Origin: Caldilineaceae bacterium
GTDB taxonomy: Bacteria; Chloroflexota; Anaerolineae; Caldilineales; Caldilineaceae
Assembly (NCBI GenBank): GCA_026989655.1
Contig: JALSIX010000012.1
Span: 1 to 32,225, forward strand
Direction of reading: 5' to 3'
Length of the DNA: 32,225 nucleotides
Under the pieces are notes generated by a model. The model was not told the DNA's origin, searched no databases, and saw nothing but the letters and a program-made list of their open reading frames with translations. This document shows positions 1 to 7,158 of the stretch, piece after piece; positions within the stretch are counted from its first letter, which is position 1, and each line of letters starts with the position of its first letter. The position numbers were made by a program, and so were the translations under genes.

Positions 1-914
1 CGCTGTTTCAGGTAGTCGCTCAAGGAGAGGGCCGGGGGCCGCCGGGGCTGGGGCCGGGACGGCGCCGGCGGCTGGGGCGGTTCCAGGCGCTCCGGGAGCT
101 GGGCCCGGACTTCGATGCGGCCGATGGAGACCCGGATCACCGGCGGCTGGGTCGCCTCCCGGGGCGGGGCGGAAGGAAGCGGCCGGGCCGGCTGGATGGG
201 CTGGGCCGGCGGGATCCGGGGACGGGTCACCGGGGCGGGACGGGTGGGCCGGCCCTGGGACGGCGACGCCGGCGGGTTGGCGGGCTCGAGCCGGGACGGC
301 GCCTCACCCTCCCAGGCGGGCGGAGGCGAGCTGGTTCCGGGCCGGGCCGGGCGAGGGGAGGCATCCCCTGGGCCCAGGGACGCGATGGTGGAGGGTGGCT
401 CCGGCCAGGCGGGCAAGGGACGATCCCGGCCTGGCTCCTGGGCCGGAGGCGTGGCGATGGGGGGAGTCGGAGCCCCCAAGGCCGGGACGGGCCGCTGTGG
501 GGAAGGCGGAGCCTGGGCCGGGCGAGGAGATCCGGGCCGGGCCTTTTCCCCGGAAGGCAGGGGGGAAATCGAGCGCCGAGCCGCTTTCGGCATGGGGCCG
601 GGCGCCTCCTCTCCCGGGGGAGCCACCTCCCTTGGCCGGGGCGGGATGGGTGCGCTGGGCGGCGTGGTCGGCGACGGGGCCGAGGGAGGCGGGGTGGTCT
701 GCGTCAGAGCGGGCGACCCGGGCCTGGGATGGGATTCCCCTTCCGGGGTCGGCGGCGCGGAGGGGGTGGGCGCCGGGGCCCAGGGAAGGCTGGGCGGCTG
801 GGCGCTGGCCTCCCCCATCAGGGGCGCGGGCTCGAAGAGGGAGCCCAGCCGGGGGCGGACCATCGGCGCGGCGGATCGGTTGCGTTGGAGCAGCCCGGTG
901 AGAAAGTCGGTCAT
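1..914 (-). CDS. Proline-rich contractile injection system protein (partial)
   Basis: Starts with ATG at 914, overlapping the TGA of the upstream baseplate-like gene (ATGA), and stays open to the left edge, so the C-terminus is cut off. At least 304 residues are visible. After a short N-terminal segment (MTDFLTGLLQRN) almost the whole protein is a low-complexity Pro/Ala/Arg/Gly/Ser linker. Near the visible end it becomes ordered: VIRVSIGRIEVRAQLPE, then another proline stretch, then LSLSDYLKQR. From memory, a short VxIGRIEVRA element followed by an LSLxDYLxxR tail is typical of a small accessory protein in contractile injection system operons that lies just after the tube and chaperone genes. 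Its biochemical role is not known to me. A scaffold or baseplate linker is inference. The extreme GC bias makes other frames appear open, but the start overlap, the operon position and the C-terminal motif support this frame. Confidence 0.75.
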   Translation of the reverse strand, partial: MTDFLTGLLQRNRSAAPMVRPRLGSLFEPAPLMGEASAQPPSLPWAPAPTPSAPPTPEGESHPRPGSPALTQTTPPPSAPSPTTPPSAPIPPRPREVAPPGEEAPGPMPKAARRSISPLPSGEKARPGSPRPAQAPPSPQRPVPALGAPTPPIATPPAQEPGRDRPLPAWPEPPSTIASLGPGDASPRPARPGTSSPPPAWEGEAPSRLEPANPPASPSQGRPTRPAPVTRPRIPPAQPIQPARPLPSAPPREATQPPVIRVSIGRIEVRAQLPERLEPPQPPAPSRPQPRRPPALSLSDYLKQ

Positions 915-1705
915 GCTTGCACCATCTCCAGGTAGATGCGGCGGCGCCAGGCGCTCATGGAGAGGATGGCCTCCTGGGACCAGCCGTAGCTCCGGGCCAG
1001 GAGGTGCACCTCCCGCAGCATGCGCCAGGCCCAGTCGTCGATCTCCTGCCAGAAGAAGCCCAGGATGTCGAAGGGGGCCTGCCAGGCGTGTTCGCAGGCC
1101 GGGCAGGTGAGCTCCAGGCGCAGGTCTGCCAGGGGGTCCTCGGCCTCCAGGGCCTGGGCCAGAGCGATGGCCAGGGGCTCGGGCAAGGGGTGGGGCAGGG
1201 CCAGAGGCCCGGTCTGCTCCTGCCCTTCCTCCCGGGGCCGCACGTCCAGGAGGCAGCGGCGCAGCAGAGCGTCCCGAGCGGCCTGGGGATCCGTCTCCGG
1301 GTCCGCTTCCTGGAGCGCGGCGGCCAGGTCCTGGCTGGTGGGCAGGCGCAGGGTGATGGCCAGGGGCTGGCCTTCCAGGCGGGTCTCCGGGGTGACGGGC
1401 TGGGGCTCCGGGTCCGGAAGCTGGGGCGGGTGGGCGTCCGGGGCCAGCTGGCGGCTGTCCAGGGTGAACTCCAGGCGCTCGCCACAGGCGGGGCAGTCCG
1501 CCACGCTGTCCAGGTGGGGGCCGAAGGTCCACGCCCGCAGCTGGAGGAGCAGGGCGTCCCGGCGGCCCAGGGGGAGCTGGGCCAGTTGCTCCGGGCTCCA
1601 CTCCGGGCAGGCCAGGGCCAGGAGGAGCAGAGCCCGGTGCAGGGGCGAGGCGGTCCGGCCCCGCTCCCAGGCGTCCAGGAGCTCCGTGGCGGTGAGGGGG
1701 CGCAT
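911..1705 (-). CDS. T4 gp26-like baseplate hub assembly chaperone / baseplate protein
   Basis: 264 residues, ATG at 1705, six bases after the stop of the tube gene, and overlapping the next gene by four bases. Two cysteine pairs, C71-x2-C74 in CPACGERLEF and C201-x2-C204 in CPACEHAWQA, look like the halves of a zinc ribbon split by about 125 residues. The segment after the second pair (FDILGFFWQEIDDWAWRMLR) is rich in aromatics and helical, followed by a tail with WSQEAILSMSAWRRRIYLEM. Proteins of this size with CPxC pairs follow the tube gene in many contractile injection systems and are annotated as phage baseplate proteins or T4-type baseplate hub assembly chaperones. I assign it to that group from context, the cysteine pattern and the WxxxxILxMxxxxRxxYL-type C-terminus. 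Zinc binding is inferred and the exact family is not certain. Confidence 0.65.
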   Translation of the reverse strand: MRPLTATELLDAWERGRTASPLHRALLLLALACPEWSPEQLAQLPLGRRDALLLQLRAWTFGPHLDSVADCPACGERLEFTLDSRQLAPDAHPPQLPDPEPQPVTPETRLEGQPLAITLRLPTSQDLAAALQEADPETDPQAARDALLRRCLLDVRPREEGQEQTGPLALPHPLPEPLAIALAQALEAEDPLADLRLELTCPACEHAWQAPFDILGFFWQEIDDWAWRMLREVHLLARSYGWSQEAILSMSAWRRRIYLEMVQA

Positions 1706-1710
1706 GTGGG

Positions 1711-2238
1711 CTACCCGGCCGGCTCAGTGAAGCTGGGCTCCGTGGGCTCGGTCACGTCGTAGTCCCGCTCCCAGCCCTCGTTCTCCAACTTCAAGGTCTG
1801 GATGGCCACCGCGTTGCCGCTGGCGTCCAGCTCGGGCAGGGCCTGGTACTCGGAGACCCAGCAGCGGTAGACCTTGTAGGCGATGGCCAGCTGACCGGCC
1901 TCGTTGTAGACCTCGATGATGATGTCCTTGCGGAAGTCCTTCAAAGAGACCTCCGAGCCCAGGCCGGAGCCGAAGTTCCAGACCTTGTTGGCCCACTGCT
2001 CGAACTCCGGGTCGTGGGTCACGCCCCGCTCCAGGGTGATGGCCTCGTACTTGGTCTGGCCCGGGGACTTGCGCTCGGTGCTGGGGTCCCCGCCTTCCCG
2101 GTGGGTGATGGGCTCGGTGGTCCGCTTCAGGGCGCCCACCTTGCTCACCCCGGCCACGTAGCGGCCGTCCCATTTCACCCGGAATTTGAAATTCTTGTAG
2201 GGGTCAAAGCGCTGTGGATTGACGCTGAACTGTGCCAT
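1711..2238 (-). CDS. Phage tail tube protein (contractile injection system inner tube)
   Basis: 175 residues beginning MAQFSVNPQRFDPYKNFKF. The reading frame is open further upstream to 2313, but the start at 2238 is chosen because AAGGAG lies seven bases before it and the extra N-terminal residues come from a repeat-rich spacer. The sequence is typical of T4 gp19-like tube proteins: an N-terminal FRVKWDGRYVAGVSKVGALK segment, then RTTEPITHREGGDPST, a KSPGQTKYEAITLERGVTHD strand pair, and a C-terminal GWERDYDVTEP. Stacked hexameric rings of such proteins form the rigid tube driven out when the sheath contracts. It sits between the sheath gene (114-base gap) and the baseplate-like gene. Only one tube gene is visible; others may lie beyond the left edge. 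Confidence 0.93.
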   Translation of the reverse strand: MAQFSVNPQRFDPYKNFKFRVKWDGRYVAGVSKVGALKRTTEPITHREGGDPSTERKSPGQTKYEAITLERGVTHDPEFEQWANKVWNFGSGLGSEVSLKDFRKDIIIEVYNEAGQLAIAYKVYRCWVSEYQALPELDASGNAVAIQTLKLENEGWERDYDVTEPTEPSFTEPAG

Positions 2239-2352
2239 GTGGGTTCTCCTTGGAAATGCAGGGTAAGGAGTAACGAGTAGAAGAGTAAGGAGTAAAGGAC
2301 GGCCGGCGATCACGCATCACGCATCACTCATTACGCATCACTCATCACTTGT
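2239..2352. repeat. Short A/T-rich direct repeats in the sheath-tube spacer
   Basis: This 114-base gap contains two families of short repeats of much lower GC than the flanks. GTAAGGAGTAA occurs at 2263-2273 and 2285-2295. GCATCACTCAT occurs at 2321-2331 and 2335-2345, beside further CGCATCA copies at about 2313-2327. Read on the minus strand, in the direction of the operon, the second family becomes a TGATGAGTGATGCGTAATG-like string with stop codons in several frames. The tube ribosome binding site lies immediately downstream. From memory, similar degenerate strings are common between genes in Chloroflexota genomes, but I cannot confirm this here. Confidence 0.7.
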
Positions 2353-3912
2353 CTACGTCTCGATCTGGCCGGCGATCTGCTGGATCTTGATGATCACGAA
2401 CTCCGCGGGTTTCAGGGGGGCGAAGCCCACCAAGATGTTCACGATGCCCCGGTCGATGTCGTTCTGGGTGGTGGTCTCCTTGTCGCACTTGACGAAGTAG
2501 GCCTCCCGGGGGGATGTGCCCTGGAAGGCGCCCTGGCGGAAGAGCCCCTGCATGAAGGCCCCCACGTTCAGCCGGATCTGGGCCCAGAGGGGTTCGTCGT
2601 TGGGCTCGAAGACCACCCACTGGGTGCCGCGATAGAGGCTCTCCTCGATGAAGAGGGCCAGGCGACGCACAGGGACGTACTTCCACTCAGAGGCCAGGCG
2701 ATCCTCGCCGGCCAGGGTGCGCGCGCCCCAGACCACCTTGCCGTAGGCCTGGAAGCTGCGCAGGCAGTTGAGCCCCTTGGGGTTGAGCCGGCCGTTGTCC
2801 CCGTCGGTGAGCTTGACGCTCAGCTCCCGCACGCCCACCAGGCTGGCCTCGATGCCGGCCGGGGCCTTCCAGACCCCTCGCTGGGCGTCGGTGCGGGCGA
2901 AGATGCCGGCCACCGCGCCGCAGGGGGCGAACTCCTCGGTGCGGTTCTCCTGGAGCTGGTCCGCCATCTTCAGCCGGGGGAAGTAGGCCGCGGCGTTGGT
3001 GGCCAGGTCCGTGCCGATGTCCGAGCGCAGGCTGTCGATGCCCGTCTCCGCGTCCCCCACGTCGTTCCAGTTGGAGGGCGGATCCAGGATGAGCATGGCC
3101 CGGCGATCCTTGCAGTACTTGGCGGCGGCGGCCAGGGTGGTGTCCGTGCCCACGTCCGTGGTGCGGGTCAGGGGCGGGATGCAGAGCAGGTTGAAGAGGT
3201 CCGCCTTGTCCAGGGCGTAGATGCCCGTACGGGCCGTGGCGTCCCCGGTCACCTCTGTGTCGGTGATGTCGCTGCCGTCGCTGCCGTTGGTGGTGGGGGC
3301 CACGGGAATGGGGTTGCCGCTCCCGTCCAGAGGCGTGGCGTCGGGGCGGGCGCTGGGCACGGCGCCGCTCACCTCCACCAGGGTGGACTCCTCCTCCAGC
3401 ACCTTGCTGACGAAGCGGGGCGAGTCCTCGGTCACCGAGACGTTGAGGAACTTCTCCGTGGCCACAGGATTGCCTGTGCCTGGGTCCACCTCGGTGACGG
3501 TGAGGTTGAAGAGGGAGGTGTCGCTGGTGTCCTTGGTGTCGTAGTCCACCACGGCCCGCAGGTTGTTCCCCCAAGCGCCGGGGCTGCTGGCGGCCAGGGT
3601 CAGGGTCTCCCCGTCGGCGGGCAGGGCGATCTGGGCGGCCGCGGCCCCGTTGTGGACCCGGACGATGAGGGCGTCCGTGCCGCCGTGGCGGAAGTAGTGG
3701 AGGACCGCGTAGCTCATGGTGCTCTCCCGCCAGAGGCCGCCGAAGGCCCGCTGGTAGTCGGCGAAGCTCTGGATGCGGGTGGGATCGTCCACCGGTCCCC
3801 GCAGGGCCCGCCCGATGAAGGCGGTGATGGAGGTGGCCACCCCGGTGATGGTGCGTACACCGCTGGGCACTTCCTCGATGTACACCCCTGGGTAGGTTGG
3901 TGTCACAGCCAT
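2353..3912 (-). CDS. Phage tail sheath protein (contractile injection system sheath)
   Basis: 519 residues, ATG at 3912 preceded by a strong GGGAGG site, stop TAG at 2353-2355. The N-terminal arm TPTYPGVYIEEVPSGVRTI and the following GVATSITAFIGRA segment are hallmarks of the tail sheath superfamily. The C-terminal part contains RRLALFIEESLYRGTQWVVF, then FEPNDEPLWAQIRLNVGAFM, and ends with VNILVGFAPLKPAEFVIIKI. These are the conserved core and C-terminal arm that interlock sheath subunits. The middle (about residues 120-230) is a variable surface insertion, including a DGSGNPIPVAPTTNGSDGSD loop. The length is within the usual range. It is the first gene of the minus-strand injection system operon, which continues with tube, chaperone-like and proline-rich genes and beyond the window. 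Confidence 0.96.
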   Translation of the reverse strand: MAVTPTYPGVYIEEVPSGVRTITGVATSITAFIGRALRGPVDDPTRIQSFADYQRAFGGLWRESTMSYAVLHYFRHGGTDALIVRVHNGAAAAQIALPADGETLTLAASSPGAWGNNLRAVVDYDTKDTSDTSLFNLTVTEVDPGTGNPVATEKFLNVSVTEDSPRFVSKVLEEESTLVEVSGAVPSARPDATPLDGSGNPIPVAPTTNGSDGSDITDTEVTGDATARTGIYALDKADLFNLLCIPPLTRTTDVGTDTTLAAAAKYCKDRRAMLILDPPSNWNDVGDAETGIDSLRSDIGTDLATNAAAYFPRLKMADQLQENRTEEFAPCGAVAGIFARTDAQRGVWKAPAGIEASLVGVRELSVKLTDGDNGRLNPKGLNCLRSFQAYGKVVWGARTLAGEDRLASEWKYVPVRRLALFIEESLYRGTQWVVFEPNDEPLWAQIRLNVGAFMQGLFRQGAFQGTSPREAYFVKCDKETTTQNDIDRGIVNILVGFAPLKPAEFVIIKIQQIAGQIET

Positions 3913-4090
3913 GGTGTTTCCTCCCTTCGATAGCGAAAAAACGGTCCGTTCATCAACGATCCGGCGTCACCGGGGCTGTAGCTTCGGGCTGGGGCGCCGC
4001 ACCCCGCCCTCAGCACGTCGATGGTCGTGTCCGCGGCGGTGCTGTGGCTCCGATCTCGCCGGGACCGACCTGGTGGGCGGGAAGCCGGGT

Positions 4091-4137
4091 GCTCTCCGGG
4101 ATCGGGCACGGCGCGGAGAGCGCCCCGATAGCGCTCT
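4091..4137. promoter_or_regulatory. Overlapping, mutually exclusive hairpins between regulator and sheath
   Basis: In the 268-base gap between the SARP-like gene and the sheath gene, both on the minus strand, GCTCTCCG (4091-4098) pairs perfectly with CGGAGAGC (4114-4121). AGAGCGC (4117-4123) also pairs perfectly with GCGCTCT (4131-4137). The shared segment 4117-4121 cannot be in both stems, so the two hairpins exclude one another. No run of T follows on the minus strand. This could be a terminator after the regulator gene or an attenuator-like switch in the sheath leader. Function is inferred only. I found no convincing -35/-10 pair directly upstream of the sheath gene. Confidence 0.35.
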
Positions 4138-4180
4138 GCCGTCCCGACTGGGAGTCTACAGGGGGAGGCTCACCGTCTGC

Positions 4181-5182
4181 TCACCGAAGGATCTCCTGTG
4201 GGTCATCGGGGCTGGATGCCGTGGGAGCGCTTCTGGGAAAGGGGTTGTGCGCAAGGTCTGGTTCGGGTTCTTGCCTGGGGTTCCGGAGCTGGAAGAGATC
4301 CTGGAGCGCGCGTTCCAGCTCGAGCTGGGCCTGCTTGTACCCACGCCATGCCCGTTGAAGGCGCTCCAGGATCTGGGCTTCCGGCTGGATGGCGGGGGGC
4401 AGGGCATGGGGAGGGCTGTGGGGGGCCGGCGGATGTGGGTTGGACAGCAGGGCCTCGGTCTCGGCCATGGGGCTCACGTCCAACTCCTCCGACAGGACCC
4501 GGCGACAGGTCTCGTACTGCTGGAGGGCCAGAGGCCGTTGCCCCTGGGCCAGGTACAGGCGGATGAGTTCCTGGTGTACCCCTTCCTGGAGCGGGTCCTC
4601 GACCAACAGGGAGTGGCCGAGCTGGATGCTTCGCTCCAGCTCCCCGTGATGTCGATACCAGTGCATGAGCCGGGCACATGCGTGCATCCGCAGCAGTCGA
4701 AGCCGTTCTCGCTCGGGGACGATCCATTCGGTGTCCAGCTCTTCCAGCAGCTCGCCGGTATACAGGGCAAGAGCTTGTTCGATCTGGTCGATCTGATCCC
4801 TGCTCACCGCGGGGACAGGGGCCGATAAGAACCGGGACAGGGTCTGTTCGAAGACCGTCACATCCAGCCAGTGGTCGCTACGGCCGTTGAACTGGACACC
4901 GTTGTGGCGTTCGGTCAGAAGGTACGGCCCTGCACCGCTGGCCCGGGGCTCCATGATCCGGCGAAGGCGCCAGAGGGCGGTGTTCAGGCAGCGGCGGGCC
5001 CTGTCTGGAGCGAGCTCGGGCCAGAACAGCTCTCCCAGTCGATCTCGGGGATGACTGCGTCTGTGGAACAGCACCAGGTAGGCCAGCAGGGGACGGAGGG
5101 ACGGGGGCACGGCCAGGGGGCGGGGGTGCGATGCCCATGTCAGGCGCAGGCTGCCGAACATCTGGATGTGCAGGGTGTTCAT
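4181..5182 (-). CDS. SARP/BTAD-family transcriptional activator
   Basis: 333 residues; ATG at 5182 preceded by AGGAGG, stop TGA at 4181-4183. Residues about 1-95 form an OmpR-type winged helix domain (MNTLHIQMFGSLRLTW, LLAYLVLFHRRSHPRDRLGE, FWPELAPDRARRCLNTALWR, with a terminal beta hairpin around YLLTERHNGVQFN). Residues about 100-245 are a bacterial transcriptional activator domain built of TPR-like helices (ALALYTGELLEELDTEWIVP, then LYLAQGQRPLALQQYETCRR and the SEELDVSPMAETEAL end). The C-terminal 85 residues contain a predicted coiled coil (ILERLQRAWRGYKQAQLELE) and a proline-rich tail. It lacks the ATPase domain of larger SARPs. It lies directly upstream of the injection system operon on the same strand and divergent from the glycan operon, so either may be its target. 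Confidence 0.9.
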   Translation of the reverse strand: MNTLHIQMFGSLRLTWASHPRPLAVPPSLRPLLAYLVLFHRRSHPRDRLGELFWPELAPDRARRCLNTALWRLRRIMEPRASGAGPYLLTERHNGVQFNGRSDHWLDVTVFEQTLSRFLSAPVPAVSRDQIDQIEQALALYTGELLEELDTEWIVPERERLRLLRMHACARLMHWYRHHGELERSIQLGHSLLVEDPLQEGVHQELIRLYLAQGQRPLALQQYETCRRVLSEELDVSPMAETEALLSNPHPPAPHSPPHALPPAIQPEAQILERLQRAWRGYKQAQLELERALQDLFQLRNPRQEPEPDLAHNPFPRSAPTASSPDDPQEILR

Positions 5183-5293
5183 GGGACCCTCCTGTTAAGG
5201 GCATCGGGGGCTCTCGGGCCACGGTCTCGGCCAGCCAGATCACGGGGTGTTGGGGGGCTCTCCGCACGGCGCGAGTGGAGGGCAAGGATCCAA

Positions 5294-5322
5294 AATATAG
5301 CGGCCACCCGGACGGCGTACAA
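5294..5322 (-). promoter_or_regulatory. Candidate promoter for the SARP gene
   Basis: On the minus strand TTGTAC (complement of 5317-5322) is followed after 17 bases by TATATT (complement of 5294-5299). The -10 element matches the sigma-70 consensus at five of six positions; the -35 element matches at three. It would give a leader of about 100 bases before the AGGAGG site and ATG at 5182. Confidence 0.4.
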
Positions 5323-5438
5323 TGAGCTGGATCACACTTCTGGAGGTTGTGGAGATATCTCGGCGGGAGGGGGCACTTCCGCCGAATGGCCCACAGGGCG
5401 TAAGCATTTGGTTGTAAGCAGATTGACACGATTTTCCC

Positions 5439-5467
5439 TTGACCGGAGTATGCTCCCGTGCTGTAAT
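5439..5467 (+). promoter_or_regulatory. Candidate sigma-70 promoter for the glycan operon
   Basis: TTGACC at 5439-5444, a 17-base spacer and TGTAAT at 5462-5467: five of six matches in each element. A perfect TTGACA lies 16 bases further upstream (5423-5428) but its -10 partner (GAGTAT, 5446-5451) is weak. The spacer contains the small inverted repeat GGAG-TATG-CTCC (5445-5456), which could be an operator half. The predicted leader to the first gene start at 5579 is about 105 bases. Confidence 0.55.
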
Positions 5468-5578
5468 ATCGAGGTATGAGCGCTCCTGCCCCGCAGACCG
5501 CGCCCGTGAGGACGGCATCCTATCTCCCGAGACGCTCGGGTTTTCGCCCCATCGTTTCCAGCTCCCAACCTGGGTTCC

Positions 5579-7093
5579 ATGTCTCCCGAGATCCGCATGG
5601 CTAGAAAGCGAGCTGAATCCCTCGACCTCGACTTGCCTCGCCCTACGGAGGCGGTCCAAGCGGTGCCGTTCTCTTACGGGATCCTGGTGGGGATCACCCT
5701 GTTCGCCGCGGCTCTGCGGCTCTACAAGCTGGGGGCCTGGAGCTTCTGGGGCGACGAGATGTTCACCATCCGGGACGCGCAGATCGCGGTGAGCACTCCA
5801 GGGCTGCACGCCCTCTCCTTCACCCTGACGGGCGTGGCCCTCCGGATCTTCGGCATCAGCGAATGGTCCGCGCGTCTGGTCTCCGCCCTCATCGGGATCG
5901 GGACGATTCCGGTCCTCTACGTCCTGGTGCGGCGGATCTTCGGTTCCAGGGTGGCCTTGGGGGCCGCGCTCCTCCTGGCCATCTCGCCATGGCACCTCTA
6001 CTGGTCCCAGAATGCCCGTTTCTACACGGCCCTGTTGTTGTTCTACACCGTGGCCCTGTTCCTCTTCTTCCTGGCCTTCGAACGGGATCGCCCTTTGCTC
6101 CTGGGCCTGTCGTTGCTCTTCGCGGGGCTGGCCCTTTTGGAGCGCCTGACGGCCCTCCTGTTCATGCCGGTGGTGGTCACCTATCTGGCGCTCCTCTACC
6201 TGGTGCCTGGCCTGGGATGGTTGGGGATCCCACGTCCCTCGGGCCTGCGGCCCCGCAACCTGGCCCTGCTGTTCGTGCCCACCTTCCTGGGGGGGCTCTA
6301 CATGGCTGTGCCCCAGATCATGGCCTGGCCTCAATGGCTCGAGGCCTTCGGTCGGATCAACAACAACCCCTTCTGGATCGTGGCGGGTGTCGCCTACTAC
6401 GTGCGGGTGCCCATCCTGGTGATGGGGCTGGCAGGGCTGGCGTACCTTCTGCTCCAGGAAAGGCCGCACCTGCAACGGGCGGGGCTGTTGTTGGGGGCAT
6501 CGGCCTTGGTGCCTCTGGCCCTCATCGCGGCCCTCTCCCTGGTCCACTATACCGCGAACCGGTATGTGTTCATCTCCCTGACCAGTTGGGTGGTGCTGGC
6601 CAGCGTGGCCGTGGTGGCCCTTTTCGAGCAGGTACGCGGGCGGTGGTCCTCTCGGGCCGTGGCCTCTTCCCTCCTGGTCCTGGGCCTTCTGGCGGTCCTG
6701 GTCCTGGAACCCTTGAGCGAGAACCTCCTCTACTACCGGTACCAGAACGGCAACCGGGACGACTGGCGGGGGGCCTTCGCCTATGTCCAGGCCCGGATGC
6801 AGCCCGGCGACCGGGTCATCAGCGGCCACTCCCTCCTGGGCGACTACTACCTGGACCAGGAGACCATCGATATCTATGGGTTGACCCTCTCCGACCTGGA
6901 GGCGTTGGACTCCAGGACCTGGCTGGTGGCGGACATGAACGTTCCTGAACGACGGCCGGGAATGTACCGCTGGATCGTGGAGAATGCGCAGCTCATGGGG
7001 ATCTTCGACGTGCACGTGCGGGCCCGCAACTTCATGCTTCGGGTCTACCTCTTCGAACCCGGGGAGCCGGTTCGTCCGGTGTACGTGCGTTAG
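5579..7093 (+). CDS. GT-C fold membrane glycosyltransferase (ArnT/PMT-like, family 39 type)
   Basis: 504 residues, with an alternative start at 5597 (MARKRAESL); neither has a strong ribosome binding site. After a cytoplasmic N-terminus, the first membrane helix (FSYGILVGITLFAAALRLYK) is followed by FWGDEMFT. The D59-E60 pair in the first external loop is the metal/catalytic carboxylate position of GT-C enzymes that use polyprenyl-phosphate sugars. About ten further hydrophobic segments run to residue about 385, with a WHLYWSQNARFY loop typical of the family. The last 120 residues are a soluble domain. It is likely to transfer a sugar from a lipid carrier to a glycan, lipid or protein on the outer face of the membrane. 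The next gene encodes an enzyme of the kind that makes such lipid-linked sugars, so the pair may act in sequence. Confidence 0.85.
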   Translation: MSPEIRMARKRAESLDLDLPRPTEAVQAVPFSYGILVGITLFAAALRLYKLGAWSFWGDEMFTIRDAQIAVSTPGLHALSFTLTGVALRIFGISEWSARLVSALIGIGTIPVLYVLVRRIFGSRVALGAALLLAISPWHLYWSQNARFYTALLLFYTVALFLFFLAFERDRPLLLGLSLLFAGLALLERLTALLFMPVVVTYLALLYLVPGLGWLGIPRPSGLRPRNLALLFVPTFLGGLYMAVPQIMAWPQWLEAFGRINNNPFWIVAGVAYYVRVPILVMGLAGLAYLLLQERPHLQRAGLLLGASALVPLALIAALSLVHYTANRYVFISLTSWVVLASVAVVALFEQVRGRWSSRAVASSLLVLGLLAVLVLEPLSENLLYYRYQNGNRDDWRGAFAYVQARMQPGDRVISGHSLLGDYYLDQETIDIYGLTLSDLEALDSRTWLVADMNVPERRPGMYRWIVENAQLMGIFDVHVRARNFMLRVYLFEPGEPVRPVYVR

Positions 7094-7158
7094 CAGGGCC
7101 GCCCCGGGCGGATGGGCGAGGCCCTCTTTCCGGCCGGGCTATCTCAGCGAGGCTTTCC

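Larger units (their letters stand above)
5183..5578. other. 396-base divergent intergenic region
   Basis: This spacer separates the minus-strand SARP gene from the plus-strand glycan operon and is more A/T-rich than the flanks. It holds a promoter candidate in each direction (5294-5322 minus, 5439-5467 plus). No protein in any frame here looks real. It is the natural place for binding sites of the SARP regulator, but I could not identify a convincing pair of direct heptamer repeats. Confidence 0.6.

Noticed and set aside
115-1110. 331-residue plus-strand frame at the left end
   Set aside because: Opposite the proline-rich injection system gene, made of Gly/Arg/Ala repeats from its codons; the minus-strand frame has the start overlap and conserved C-terminal motif.
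2263-2345. CRISPR-like array in the sheath-tube gap
   Set aside because: Units are only 7-11 bases long, irregularly spaced and without spacers or cas genes; they are simple degenerate repeats.
3913-3960. TTGATG-N17-CTATCG as a sheath promoter
   Set aside because: The -10 element would overlap the sheath ribosome binding site, leaving no usable leader, and matches the consensus poorly.
3903-4109. 68-residue minus-strand ORF between sheath and SARP genes
   Set aside because: No ribosome binding site, Arg/Pro-rich composition and overlap with the sheath start; no recognisable features.
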